In this document: positions 17,977-27,719 of the stretch, in pieces
Layout of the letters: every line of letters starts with the position of its first letter
How positions within the stretch are numbered: position 1 is the stretch's first letter
DNA from: Arthrospira sp. PCC 9108
GTDB lineage: Bacteria > Cyanobacteriota > Cyanobacteriia > Cyanobacteriales > Microcoleaceae
Assembly: GCA_016745315.1 (NCBI GenBank)
Contig: CP066886.1
Location: 1,581,501-1,645,500 of the forward strand
DNA: 64,000 nucleotides
Direction: 5' to 3'
Notes under the pieces: generated by a model
Databases searched by the model: none
Told to the model about the DNA's origin: nothing
The model's input: only the letters and a program-made list of their open reading frames with translations
Made by a program: the position numbers and the translations under genes

Positions 17977-18148
17977 GTCACCATCCGTAGTTTTCATCAA
18001 AGCCTCATTAATTCAGTTAGAAAACCGCAAGAATCCGCAGGCAGTAGTGTAAAATCTCAATAATAGGTATCAGGGTCAACCCAAGAGTTAGGCTAAAATT
18101 CACCTCCAAACCTGATACAATCTCCTCATCAAATTGCGGGATCGTCCT

Positions 18149-19696
18149 ATGAACAAAACACTATGGAAAACTAGCGCATCTCTACCGCTGCTATTATTAT
18201 TTGTACTCATCAATGCTTGTTCAGCAGAACCTCAAGCCATTGGTCGCCCACCCGTCCCCGTCAAGATAGAAAACGTAGATACTACCGATGTTCAATCCAG
18301 CAGCGAATATAATGCCAGGGTTGAAGGTATCGAAAACTCTATCATCAGACCCCGAGTTAGTGGATTAGTAAAAGAAGTATATGTGCGCTTAGGTGATCAG
18401 GTAACTGTAGGAGATCCGATAATTCAAATTGATGGTTCCCAACAGTTAGCCAACTTTGAAGGTACGATCGCCACAGTACAAGCCAAACAAGCTCAATTAA
18501 TTGGTGCCGAAGCCCAATTAGAATCCCTCAGAGCCGACTTAACCAGAACCAGAGCCGAACTATCATTTCAATCCCAAGGAGCCAATTTACAGCGTTCCGA
18601 ACGGGAGTTAGAGGCTCAGATGGAAGAACAGGAAAGACTAGAATTTGAACTACAAAATGCCCAAGACAACCTAGAAGGAGCCCGTCGCGAATTAGATAGA
18701 CGCGAAGCAGTGCGACAACAGCGACAGGCTACCTACGAGCGCTACGAGAGATTATGGCAGGAAGGGGTAGTTTCCAGTGACCTATATGATGAAAAACTGC
18801 GGGACAGACAAACCAGCGAGGCTGAGGTAGCTAATCAAGAACAACAAGTTCTCGCCGCCACCGCCAGAGTCCAATCCGCTAGGATGAATTTATCTCGTCA
18901 AGGGCGCACCATTGAAGCAGCTAGGGCGAGTGTGGAAAGTTCCCGCCGAGATCTAGAACGCCAAATTGCTACCCTAGAGGCTCAAATAGCCAGCCAGGAG
19001 AAAGCTATTGAAGCCCAGCAAGCACAGATAGCCCTCATAGGTAGAGAAATCCAAGGGGCTCGGTCTGGGGCTGTCGCTCAACAAGTACAGTTAGATTATT
19101 ATAGTGTGGTGGCTCCTATTTCCGGCATTGTTGGTAATGTGCCGATTAAAGTAGGAGATTTGGTCGACAGCCAAACTACTGTTACCACTATCCGCCAAAA
19201 TCAGAACCTAGAGGTTAACATCAATATCCCCATTTCCTTATTACCTCAATTGAGGGTGGGAATACCTGTGCAGCTAATTAGCCAAGAAACTGGGGAAGTC
19301 ATTGGAAACACCAGCATATCCTATATTGCTCCTGACGCAGGAAGTGGCACTCAGACCATTTTGGCTAAAGCTATTTACCCCAATACTAACAATGAACTCC
19401 GCACCGATCAAGTTGTCCGAGCTAGGGTAATTTGGCAACAAGAAGCCGGGGTTACGGTTCCCACTAATGCCGTCACCCGCATTGGTGCCCAGAGTTTTGT
19501 GTTTTTGGCACAGCAACAGGCTACCCCCTCTGGGGAAACCATTTTAGTGGCTAGACAAGCTCCTGTGCAACTGGGAAGCATTCAAGGACAGAGTTTTGAG
19601 GTGCTTTCTGGGGTGCAAGCAGGCGATCGCGTTATTACCGAAGGTATACTACAATTGCGAGATGGAACCCCGATACTAGATACCACTAGCCAATAA
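18149..19696 (+). CDS. RND efflux periplasmic adaptor (membrane fusion lipoprotein)
   Basis: A 515-residue HlyD/AcrA-type adaptor. ATG 18,149 (MNKTLWKT) is preferred over the upstream TTG. The signal peptide ends in the lipobox LINAC, so the mature protein is lipidated on Cys. A lipoyl half-motif (RPRVSGLVKEVYVRLGDQVTVGD) is followed by an unusually long coiled coil, about residues 95-310, rich in Gln/Arg/Glu. The second lipoyl half is VVAPISGIVGNVPIKVGD, followed by beta-barrel and membrane-proximal domains. It links the pump encoded downstream to an outer-membrane channel, which is not in this window. Confidence 0.93.
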   Translation: MNKTLWKTSASLPLLLLFVLINACSAEPQAIGRPPVPVKIENVDTTDVQSSSEYNARVEGIENSIIRPRVSGLVKEVYVRLGDQVTVGDPIIQIDGSQQLANFEGTIATVQAKQAQLIGAEAQLESLRADLTRTRAELSFQSQGANLQRSERELEAQMEEQERLEFELQNAQDNLEGARRELDRREAVRQQRQATYERYERLWQEGVVSSDLYDEKLRDRQTSEAEVANQEQQVLAATARVQSARMNLSRQGRTIEAARASVESSRRDLERQIATLEAQIASQEKAIEAQQAQIALIGREIQGARSGAVAQQVQLDYYSVVAPISGIVGNVPIKVGDLVDSQTTVTTIRQNQNLEVNINIPISLLPQLRVGIPVQLISQETGEVIGNTSISYIAPDAGSGTQTILAKAIYPNTNNELRTDQVVRARVIWQQEAGVTVPTNAVTRIGAQSFVFLAQQQATPSGETILVARQAPVQLGSIQGQSFEVLSGVQAGDRVITEGILQLRDGTPILDTTSQ

Positions 19697-19876
19697 TTCA
19701 GCCATAATAACCAGAAAATTGCCATAATCGAGTATTATCAACTTTCATGTCAGGGAGAGTTGGCTTGGTTTATGACTGATAACATTGATAATCAGGCTAC
19801 TTTCCCCCCTCGCTCTAAATTAAGTTCCTTATCTCGATCGCTATCCTTAACCAACACCTAATATATATGATTTTAT

Positions 19877-22800
19877 ATGCTGTTATTTGTTAGCAACTTC
19901 ATCAAACGCCCCGTTCTCACCACAGTTTGCTCAATTCTAATTGTATTGGTAGGCGTTATATCTATTCCGCTGCTACCTATTTCTCAACTACCACAACTGG
20001 CTAACACTCAAATCAACGTAACCGCCGTCAATATTGGTGCTGATGCCGAAACCACAGAAACCACTGTGACGAGCATCTTAGAACGGGAAATCAACGGCGT
20101 TGATAACATGAGATATATCTCATCAAACACCGCTAATAATGGGGTTGCTAATGTCTCTGTAGCCTTCCCTGTCAACGTTGATCGAGATATTGCCCAGGTT
20201 AACGTTAACAATAGAGTATCTCAGGCAGCATCAAGTTTACCTGATGTCGTTCAACAGGTCGGTATCACCGTCGAAGCATCTTCACCCAGTATCCTGTTGG
20301 TACTGGGATTTTATTCAGATACTGATCAAAATAACCAGCCGATTTATGACGATGTTTTTATCAGTAACTTCCTAGATTTAAATGTTCTTGATGAAATTAC
20401 CCGCGCTCCTGGCGTGGGGAGTGTAACCATTTTGGGGGAACGTAGATATGCCATGCGTATTTGGCTAAACCCTCAAAAAATGGCAGCTAGAGGATTAGTT
20501 GCTCAAGATGTAGTCGCCGCCTTACGACAGCAAAATATTCAGGTCGGCGCTGGTAAAATTGGTCAGGCTCCCACCCCCCCGGATCAAAGATTTGAGATCC
20601 CCTTGCGGGCTCAGGGTCGCCTTCGAGATGTCTCCGAATTTGAGGAATTGGTGGTCGCAGTCGGAAACGATGGCACTCTGATTAGAATTACAGATGTAGG
20701 TCGGGTAGAGTTAGGTGCACAGGACTACAACCTTGACGCAACCTATAACAATCAAGCCGCCGTGGGGATGGCTGTTTACCAAAGACCCGGTAGTAATGCC
20801 TTGGAAACAGCCGAGGCGGTCAAGTCAAAGATGCAAGAGTTGAGTGCATCTTTCCCCCCAGGGGTTAGATATGCCATTCCCTATGATACAACTCTATTTG
20901 TGCAAGCCTCCCTACAGGAAGTGGTGATCACCCTCCTGCAAACTATTACCCTGGTAATTTTGGTAATTTTTGTGTTTTTGCAGGATTGGCGCACAACCCT
21001 GATTCCTACTATTGCTATCCCGGTGGCACTCATTGGCTCAATGGCAGGTCTCAAGGTGATGGGGTTTGAACTCAATACCCTAACACTTTTTGGCTGTACA
21101 TTGGCGGCGGGTTTGGTGGTTGATGATGCGATCGTTATTGTCGAAGCAGTTTCTAGTAAAATTGCCCAGGGCATGAAGCCACGACAAGCCGCCTTAGACG
21201 CAATGGAAGAACTCACTGGCGCTACCATATCCACTTCCTTAGTATTGCTGGCTGTATTTATTCCCGTTGCCTTTTTCCCCGGAACTACTGGAATCATCTT
21301 TCAGCAGTTCTCCCTAACCATTACTTTTGCGATTATCTGTTCCACATTTAACGCCCTCAGCTTCTCTCCGACTATGGCTGGGGTGCTATTGCGTCCGGCT
21401 AAGAAAACTAAAGGACCTTTAGGATGGTTTTTTGAGAAATTTAACCAAGGTTTTGGCTTCATACAAAATCAATATGCCAAGTTGATTCGGTTTCTGGTGC
21501 GGATTAATACCCTGGTGATGGGGATTTTTATCGGTGGTTTGGTGCTGACTGTCCTGATGTATGGCTGGGTACCTACTGGATTTGTTCCTCAAGAAGACCA
21601 AGGCTTCTTTTTGGTAATTCTACAGGGTCCTGATGGTGTATCTCTTAACTACACCGCTGATGCTGCTGAGGAAATTACCGATCTGATCTTAGAAGAACCA
21701 GAAGTTGAATCAGTATTCGCGGCGGCGGGGTTTGGTTTTGATGGTCTTAATCCCTCCCAGGGGGTGATGTTTGTTCAGCTAAAGCCTTGGAGTGAAAGAC
21801 CTACCCCGGAACAGTCGGTTTATGGGGTTCTCGGTCGCATTAATCGCTCTTTGAGAGGGGTTACAGCAGTACAGGCTTTTGCGGTTAATGCTGCTCCGGT
21901 TCCTGGTATGGGTAGCACTGGGGGGGTGGAAATCCAGATTCAAGACCGCAGTGGTAATCTACCCATTTCTGCTTTGGTAGACAATGGTAATCGCTTACTA
22001 GCTGAGTTGAACTCTGATAAATATCCGGCTGTGGGTAGGGCTTTTAGCCAGTTTTCTGCTTCTAAGGGTCAGAAAAATATCCAGGTACTACGCGATCGCG
22101 CTCTGGCTCTCAATGTCAATATCAGTGATATTTTTAGCACCCTACAGATTTATTTTGGCTCCCTATATGTAAATGATTTCGTCCTCGGACAACGACAATA
22201 CCGGGTTGTGGCTCAAGCAGAATCAGAGTTTAGGGCTGATCCTTCTGATATCAACCGCCTATCAGTGCGATCGCTTGATGGGAACTTAATTACTTTGGAA
22301 AACTTGGTTAAGTTTGAAGAAATAGTCGGGCCCGAAATTATCACCCGCTTTAATCTTTATCGATCTATGAGAATTCAGGCTGACCCCGCTCCGGGTTTCA
22401 GTTCTGGACAGGTCATTGCAGCTATTGAACAAGCCGCCGCCGAGACCCTTGACCCATCTTTCGGCTATGCTTGGCAAGGAAGCGCTTTAGAGGAAAAAGC
22501 TGCTGGCGGTGCGGCGATCGTCATCTTTGGACTCGGATTTGTCATTGCCTTCTTAGTGCTGTCCGCACAGTATGAAAGCTACATTGACCCCCTCATTATT
22601 ATGTTAGCCGTCCCTCTCGCCGTTTTGGGCGCTTTGGCTGCCATTTGGTTCCGTTCTAATGTCTTGATGGCTGGGGGAATTTGGCCTGTAGTTAACAATG
22701 ATGTTTATGCTCAGGTCGCTCTCGTTATGTTGATTGGTTTGGCTTCTAAAAACTCCATTCTCATTGTCGAGTTTGCCAACCAACTACGAGACAAGGGACT

Positions 22801-23200
22801 TAGTATTAATAAAGCAGCAGCATTAGCCGCAGAGCAGCGCTTCCGACCTATTCAAATGACCGCGATCTCCTCCTTAGTCGGATTCTGGCCTCTAGTAATT
22901 GCCTCCGGTGCCGGTGCGTCTAGTCGTTGGTCTTTGGGAACTGCTATTTTTGGCGGAATGTTAGTCGGAACTCTATTGAGTCTGTTGATTACTCCTAACC
23001 TCTATATCGCTATTAAAAACCTTGAGGCTCGTTTCCTCAAAGCTGAGAAGTCTCAACCTTCTGACGGTTCTGGGTCTAATGGTTCTGGGTCTAATGGTTC
23101 TGGGTCTAATGGTTCTGGGCCTAATGGTTCTCAAGCCAATGGACATCAACAACCTTCCCAACCAAGTCAATCCTTAGATCATACCCTTACCGAAAATTAG
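19877..23200 (+). CDS. RND multidrug efflux pump, AcrB/HAE1 family
   Basis: A 1107-residue inner-membrane transporter with the RND layout of twelve helices and two large periplasmic loops. The TM4 proton relay GLVVDDAIVIVEA keeps both Asp residues, and TM10 GLASKNSILIVEFA keeps the Lys. The C-terminal tail after about residue 1055 is a hydrophilic Gly/Ser/Asn repeat (see 23,066-23,140), absent from E. coli AcrB. It pairs with the adaptor 180 bp upstream. Substrate specificity cannot be read. Confidence 0.95.
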   Translation: MLLFVSNFIKRPVLTTVCSILIVLVGVISIPLLPISQLPQLANTQINVTAVNIGADAETTETTVTSILEREINGVDNMRYISSNTANNGVANVSVAFPVNVDRDIAQVNVNNRVSQAASSLPDVVQQVGITVEASSPSILLVLGFYSDTDQNNQPIYDDVFISNFLDLNVLDEITRAPGVGSVTILGERRYAMRIWLNPQKMAARGLVAQDVVAALRQQNIQVGAGKIGQAPTPPDQRFEIPLRAQGRLRDVSEFEELVVAVGNDGTLIRITDVGRVELGAQDYNLDATYNNQAAVGMAVYQRPGSNALETAEAVKSKMQELSASFPPGVRYAIPYDTTLFVQASLQEVVITLLQTITLVILVIFVFLQDWRTTLIPTIAIPVALIGSMAGLKVMGFELNTLTLFGCTLAAGLVVDDAIVIVEAVSSKIAQGMKPRQAALDAMEELTGATISTSLVLLAVFIPVAFFPGTTGIIFQQFSLTITFAIICSTFNALSFSPTMAGVLLRPAKKTKGPLGWFFEKFNQGFGFIQNQYAKLIRFLVRINTLVMGIFIGGLVLTVLMYGWVPTGFVPQEDQGFFLVILQGPDGVSLNYTADAAEEITDLILEEPEVESVFAAAGFGFDGLNPSQGVMFVQLKPWSERPTPEQSVYGVLGRINRSLRGVTAVQAFAVNAAPVPGMGSTGGVEIQIQDRSGNLPISALVDNGNRLLAELNSDKYPAVGRAFSQFSASKGQKNIQVLRDRALALNVNISDIFSTLQIYFGSLYVNDFVLGQRQYRVVAQAESEFRADPSDINRLSVRSLDGNLITLENLVKFEEIVGPEIITRFNLYRSMRIQADPAPGFSSGQVIAAIEQAAAETLDPSFGYAWQGSALEEKAAGGAAIVIFGLGFVIAFLVLSAQYESYIDPLIIMLAVPLAVLGALAAIWFRSNVLMAGGIWPVVNNDVYAQVALVMLIGLASKNSILIVEFANQLRDKGLSINKAAALAAEQRFRPIQMTAISSLVGFWPLVIASGAGASSRWSLGTAIFGGMLVGTLLSLLITPNLYIAIKNLEARFLKAEKSQPSDGSGSNGSGSNGSGSNGSGPNGSQANGHQQPSQPSQSLDHTLTEN
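23066..23140 (+). repeat. 15-bp tandem repeat encoding GSGSN in the pump tail
   Basis: Four near-exact copies of GGTTCTGGGTCTAAT followed by one degenerate copy. Each adds five residues (GSGSN) to the cytoplasmic C-terminus of the RND pump without disturbing the frame. Copy number is likely to vary between strains. Confidence 0.9.
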
Positions 23201-23230
23201 CACCTAGATGACAAAACTATCACACTGATT

Positions 23231-23869
23231 ATGTCTGAAGATACACAGGAATTTGAATCTACCGATCTACCTTCTGCAGATCCTACCCCTTCCCTAAATC
23301 CACCTCTCGAAAACCCGGAAACTTCCCATGCTCCGGTTAGTTCCTCCTCCCTGGAGGAAAGAGTTACTAAATTGGAGGATACTTTAGCCCAGATTTTGTC
23401 TTTGCTTAGTGATAAATACCGTTACGGACGCTTACAGAATTTGCTGGCTGAGGGAAATTGGCGAGAAGCAGATTTAGAGACTACTAAGGTGATGTTGGAA
23501 ATTGCTACCCAGGCTCATCATGATGATTTGAAACCTGATGATGTCATGATTTTTCCCTGTAGCGCCCTACATCTTATCGATAGCCTCTGGGTCAAGTATA
23601 GCAATAATCGCTTTGGCTTTAGCGTTCAACGACAAATTTATACCGAGTTGGGGGGAGGTGATGATATCTCTAATATTGACTTAGATTTACTCACTCAAGT
23701 CAGCGATCGCTTAGGGTGGCGCGAAGACCATAAATGGTTAGACTATCAAGACCTTAACTTTACTATATCTGCCCCCCCTGGATGTCATCCTTCTAACTGG
23801 TGGCGATCGGCTTATGGTGCTAAAATGGCAGTCTATTTCCTCGCCAGATTGATGCGCTGTGGCGTTTAA
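23231..23869 (+). CDS. GUN4-domain protein
   Basis: A 212-residue protein. The N-terminal 50 residues are Pro/Ser/Glu-rich and disordered, followed by a short helix (LEERVTKLEDTLAQILSLL) and a GUN4 domain from about residue 72. The family pattern is visible in YGRLQNLLAEGNWREADLET, FGFSVQRQIY and LNFTISAPPGCHPSNWW. GUN4 domains bind porphyrins and the chelatase-associated member activates Mg-chelatase, but cyanobacteria have several GUN4 paralogues in signalling proteins. The helix prefix suggests a paralogue and not the chlorophyll-pathway protein. Confidence 0.88.
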   Translation: MSEDTQEFESTDLPSADPTPSLNPPLENPETSHAPVSSSSLEERVTKLEDTLAQILSLLSDKYRYGRLQNLLAEGNWREADLETTKVMLEIATQAHHDDLKPDDVMIFPCSALHLIDSLWVKYSNNRFGFSVQRQIYTELGGGDDISNIDLDLLTQVSDRLGWREDHKWLDYQDLNFTISAPPGCHPSNWWRSAYGAKMAVYFLARLMRCGV

Positions 23870-23879
23870 TCCCCCGCTT

Positions 23880-24843
23880 CTGGTGCTTTTAGTGCGTCAG
23901 CTATCTATATTCCCGTCAATATTAGATTTTATCCTTCTGACGCACCCTACCATCAAAATCTCTTCTGGTGCGTCAGTTATCTATATTCCCGTCAATATTA
24001 GATTTTATCCTTCTGACGCACCCTACCATCAAAATCTCTTCTGGTGCGTCAGTCACTTATCTATATTCCCGTCAATATTAGATTTTATCCTTCTGACGCA
24101 CCCTACCATCAAAATCTCTTCTGGTGCGTCAGTCACTTATCTATATTCCCGTCAATATTAGATTTTATCCTTCTGACGCACCCTACCATCAAAATCTCTT
24201 CTGGTGCGTCAGTCACTTAATCTATATTCCCGTCAATATTAGATTTTATCCTTCTGACGCACCCTACCATCAAAATCTCTTCTGGTGCGTCAGTCACTTA
24301 TCTATATTCCCGTCAATATTAGATTTTATCCTTCTGACGCACCCTACCATCAAAATCTCTTCTGGTGCGTCAGTCAGTCACTTATCTATATTCCCGTCAA
24401 TATTAGATTTTATCCTTCTGACGCACCCTACCATCAAAATCTCTTCTGGTGCGTCAGTCAGTCACTTATCTATATTCCCGTCAATATTAGATTTTATCCT
24501 TCTGACGCACCCTACCATCAAAATCTCTTCTGGTGCGTCAGTCAGTCACTTATCTATATTCCCGTCAATATTAGATTTTATCCTTCTGACGCACCCTACC
24601 ATCAAAATCTCTTCTGGTGCGTCAGTCACTTATCTATATTCCCGTCAATATTAGATTTTATCCTTCTGACGCACCCTACCATCAAAATCTCTTCTGGTGC
24701 GTCAGTCAGTCACTTATCTATATTCCCGTCAATATTAGATTTTATCCTTCTGACGCACCCTACCATCAAAATCTCTTCTGGTGCGTCAGTCACTTATCTA
24801 TATTCCCGTCAATATTAGATTTTATCCTTCTGACGCACCCTAC
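23880..24843. repeat. Tandem array of 12 hairpin-forming units (76-84 bp each)
   Basis: Twelve near-identical units with spacings of 76, 80, 80, 81, 80, 84, 84, 84, 80, 84 and 80 bp. Each can fold CTGACGCACC with GGTGCGTCAG (10-bp perfect stem, 20-nt loop). Length differences come mostly from one or two copies of GTCA at the unit boundary, as expected from slippage. The period is not a multiple of three, so overlapping reading frames across it (up to about 177 codons) are artefacts. A relative of the hairpin lies at 29,745-29,800. The array separates the GUN4-domain gene from a small ORF. Confidence 0.97.
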
Positions 24844-24940
24844 AGGTCTACCCACCTATTGAAAAAAACCGGATTAGGGGTTATAATATAGCACCCTTTA
24901 CCCCATCAAAATCAACCCTTATTAATCGAGCAATTAACTA

Positions 24941-25033
24941 ATGTTTAAAGATTGGTCATCCGATGATTGGATTAATCATATACTCTTCTTTGGTACACTT
25001 TTCATGCTGATTGGTTCCTTTATCTTTCTCTAG
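24941..25033 (+). CDS. Possible 30-residue single-helix membrane protein
   Basis: ATG 24,941 opens a 30-codon frame: a charged N-terminus (MFKDWSSDDWINH) followed by one hydrophobic helix (ILFFGTLFMLIGSFIFL). Size and layout are those of small photosynthetic-complex subunits, but I cannot match it to a known one. The ribosome-binding site is weak. It lies just after the tandem array. Confidence 0.45.
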   Translation: MFKDWSSDDWINHILFFGTLFMLIGSFIFL

Positions 25034-25200
25034 GCAATTTTCGCGATAGGTAACGCTAACTAGCCGACCCAAATTGAGGGAGTATGGTTAATTTTCGTTA
25101 ATTTTTGGCCCCTATAGCATGATTCTCTGTTACGGTGAAGATAGCCGGTTTACTTGTAAAGCCGTGCTGAAAGGACGGGGTTTCCGACCCAGGAGTTTCT

Positions 25201-25452
25201 ATGAATATAAGGCTAGTGATTTTTTCGGGAATTATCATGGCTGGTATAGGGTCTGTGTTTGGTTTGGCTGTTTCTCATATAGCAGCAAAACCCTATCAAT
25301 GCTGTGGCGTTGTTTCTGTTCATAATGATGTTGGCTACAGTCAGTCCCGACATCCCCAAACCTATGCTGTAGCAGGTAGCATGATGGGATTTGTCGCCGG
25401 GTCAGTTTTGGAAGCCTTGCGACAGGCTGAACTGGAACATAAACAGAACTAG
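25201..25452 (+). CDS. Small membrane protein of unknown function
   Basis: An 83-residue protein with good initiation context (CCAGGAG seven bases before ATG). Two hydrophobic segments, VIFSGIIMAGIGSVFGLAVS and VAGSMMGFVAGSVLEAL, are glycine-zipper-like and flank a short loop with two adjacent cysteines (YQCCGVV). A strong intrinsic terminator follows. Not recognised. Confidence 0.6.
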   Translation: MNIRLVIFSGIIMAGIGSVFGLAVSHIAAKPYQCCGVVSVHNDVGYSQSRHPQTYAVAGSMMGFVAGSVLEALRQAELEHKQN

Positions 25453-25460
25453 ATACCCTA

Positions 25461-25497
25461 GGAACCCGAAGGTTAACGGGTTTCCCAGAGTTTTTTT
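25461..25497 (+). terminator. Intrinsic terminator after the 83-residue membrane protein gene
   Basis: GGAACCCG pairs with CGGGTTTCC (one bulge) and is followed by a run of seven T. It lies between convergent genes and ends the plus-strand transcript. Confidence 0.75.
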
Positions 25498-25511
25498 CCC
25501 TATCCCCATTT

Positions 25512-26615
25512 TTAGGATGGGTTGGCGATAAATCGTTCCGTCATTTCGTATGCTTCGTCATCAACTAACTGTTTTGGTGGATGCTTCATAAAAAAGGATG
25601 AGGGAGAGTCCAAAACTCCACCAAGACCCCTGTCTAGTGCTAATTTACAGCAGCGGATAGCATCTATAACTACTCCGGCTGAGTTAGGAGAATCTTCTAC
25701 AGACAAACGTAATTCGATGTTCATGGGAACATCTCCAAATAGTCGTCCTTCCATGCGGATAAAGCAAACTTTGTTATCCTTTTGCCAGGGAACATAATCG
25801 CTAGGTCCGACGTGGATATTTTCGTTGGCGAGACGTTCTCGCACCACACTCTGAACTGCCTCAGTTTTGGACTCTTTTTTAGAGTCGAGGCGGCGGCGGT
25901 CTAACATATTCAGAAAGTCTGTATTTCCGCCAGTGTTAATTTGGTAGGTGCGATCGATTTTGACTCCTCGCTTTTGGAATTGATTAGCTAAGGCGCGGTG
26001 AGTGATGGTTGCACCTAATTGGGATTTAATATCATCGCCGATAATGGGAACCTTATTAAGTCTAAATTTCTCCTCCCAGAGAGGGTTGCTGGCGATGAAC
26101 ACGGGAATACAGTTGACGAAACCGACCCCGGCATCTAAGGCACATTCGGCATAAAATTCGGTGGCTTCCTGGGAGCCAACAGGCAGATAATTAACTAGAA
26201 TTTCGGATCGGGAGTCTTGTAAAATTTTGACTACTTCTGCTTTCGAGGGTTGGGGTTTATCGCTGGGTTGAAAGCTGTAGCGTTCGTCTACATCAACCAT
26301 GTGTTCTGCTACACCATCGAGAATGCGACCCATTGACACATTAACCCCAGTTGGGGGAACATGAGAACAGAAAACTGTGGTGCAGTTAGGGGGGGCAAAA
26401 ATTGCCTCTGCTACATCTATACCAACTTTTCTGCGATCAATATCAAAGGCGGCGACAACTTCCATATCAGAAGGTTTGTAGCCGCCAATTTCCCAGTGCA
26501 TAAGTCCGATGGCATCTTGGGGATTTTTGTCGCGATAATATTCAATCCCTTGGATTAAAGAACTCGCACAGTTACCAATACCAACAATGGCGATCCTAAT
26601 TTTTTCCACAAGCAA
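25512..26615 (-). CDS. ino1: Inositol-3-phosphate synthase
   Basis: A 367-residue synthase of the prokaryotic short class, converting glucose 6-phosphate to inositol 3-phosphate with bound NAD. The NAD-binding N-terminus is IRIAIVGIGNCASSLIQGIEYY. The conserved middle contains GDDIKSQLGATITHRALANQF, and NTGGNTDFLNML marks the catalytic region. The product could feed inositol lipids or compatible solutes. Upstream 26,616-26,921 holds its promoter. Confidence 0.92.
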   Translation of the reverse strand: MLVEKIRIAIVGIGNCASSLIQGIEYYRDKNPQDAIGLMHWEIGGYKPSDMEVVAAFDIDRRKVGIDVAEAIFAPPNCTTVFCSHVPPTGVNVSMGRILDGVAEHMVDVDERYSFQPSDKPQPSKAEVVKILQDSRSEILVNYLPVGSQEATEFYAECALDAGVGFVNCIPVFIASNPLWEEKFRLNKVPIIGDDIKSQLGATITHRALANQFQKRGVKIDRTYQINTGGNTDFLNMLDRRRLDSKKESKTEAVQSVVRERLANENIHVGPSDYVPWQKDNKVCFIRMEGRLFGDVPMNIELRLSVEDSPNSAGVVIDAIRCCKLALDRGLGGVLDSPSSFFMKHPPKQLVDDEAYEMTERFIANPS

Positions 26616-26921
26616 TCTGTTCCTCGACTCCTAAGTTAAAATAAGTCATGCCTAGATGCCAAATTTAGGATATTGACAGCCCAGACAGATCTGTTAATTA
26701 ATCAAACAGCCATTGTACCTTGGAAGCACCAGGGTTATACCAAGCCTAGGGTTGGGAAAGGTGATTGATCAAAAATTTTTAAATCTCTACCATTAATCAA
26801 GGGTTTTGTCAAGTGTGGGTGTAGGGAAAACCAGGGCAAATCCAGCGATCGCTAACCGGGTGAAATCTGGATGGTGAGTCAATTTTGCCCTAGTTTAGCT
26901 GTGAGCCTCCCTCAGTTGCTA
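26616..26921. other. Intergenic region upstream of ino1, no further feature seen
   Basis: About 306 bp between two minus-strand genes, serving as ino1 promoter region and FKBP 3' region. I found no hairpin with a T-run and no gene. Confidence 0.5.
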
Positions 26922-27503
26922 TCAGGAAATTTTCAACAATTCCACATCAAAAATCAAGGTAGCATTAGGAGGAATCACGCCACCCGCACCGCGATCGCCA
27001 TATCCCAAATCAGCAGGGATAATCAGTTTTCTGCGTCCCCCCACTTGCATAGAGGCGACTCCCTCATCCCAGCCTTTAATGACTTGACCGACCCCAATTG
27101 TAAAGGAAAAGGGCTGATTGCGATCGCGGGAACTGTCGAACTTAGTGCCATCTTCAAGAGTTCCGGTATAGTGAACCGTAACTGTCTGACCACGTTGTGG
27201 ACTAGCACCAGTTCCCTTCTGTAAATCCACATACTGGAGGCCGGAATCTGTTGTAACTAGGTTTTCTTCTGTATTTGTCATATTTTGAGCAATGGTGAAA
27301 TTAGCTGTCGGTGCTGCTATACCTCCTGACAGCAAGGAATTAGTAGAAACCTTCTTTTCTTGAACAGGAATCGAGGTTTCAGGTGTGACCTGGGTTCCCA
27401 TATTGGAAGCATTAGCTTCTTGTCCAGAATAGGTAATTTGAGCAACAATGAGAACCAGGGAACAGGCTACAATTACCCCAAAGCTGATCAAAATTTCTCG
27501 CAC
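26922..27503 (-). CDS. FKBP-type peptidyl-prolyl isomerase, membrane-anchored or exported
   Basis: A 193-residue protein. An N-terminal hydrophobic segment (ILISFGVIVACSLVLIV) acts as signal or anchor. A 65-residue variable linker precedes an FKBP domain (about 88-193). The domain holds GQTVTVHYTGTLEDGTKFDSS, GVGQVIKGWDEGVASM and RKLIIPADLGYGDRGAGG, so the active-site aromatics and Asp are present. Probably a periplasmic or lumenal folding factor. Confidence 0.92.
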   Translation of the reverse strand: MREILISFGVIVACSLVLIVAQITYSGQEANASNMGTQVTPETSIPVQEKKVSTNSLLSGGIAAPTANFTIAQNMTNTEENLVTTDSGLQYVDLQKGTGASPQRGQTVTVHYTGTLEDGTKFDSSRDRNQPFSFTIGVGQVIKGWDEGVASMQVGGRRKLIIPADLGYGDRGAGGVIPPNATLIFDVELLKIS

Positions 27504-27719
27504 CTTTTATCGTCCTCCTAAGTGAAGTTAGGGAAAATCATTTTACCAAAAATCGGCTAACTCTGTTGATTCAGATACATCAAGGGGAGTCATTCCGCCA
27601 TGGGGACATAGCCAAGGGTTCTGGCTTCCTAAGTTTTGATGAACATGACCCCATTGAGTACACCTGAAGTTTGCCAGAAAAACCGATAGTGACTATTCCA
27701 GTTTGACAGCTTATGGTTG

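Noticed and set aside
22973..23170. Minus-strand TIRPRTIRPR repeat protein
   Set aside because: Antisense of the 15-bp GSGSN repeat at the end of the RND pump.
23880..24843. CRISPR-like array
   Set aside because: The whole unit is conserved, with no variable spacers, and there are no cas genes nearby.
23859..24862. Long plus-strand reading frames (100-177 codons) across the tandem array
   Set aside because: They are the same repeat translated in shifting frames; the unit length is not a multiple of three, and they lack start signals or family features.
25100..25200. Possible riboswitch before the 83-residue membrane protein
   Set aside because: The segment contains short GC-rich pieces but no conserved riboswitch core or alternative terminator.
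25119..25325. 68-codon frame overlapping the 83-residue membrane protein
   Set aside because: Different frame from the better-supported gene, which has a strong ribosome-binding site.
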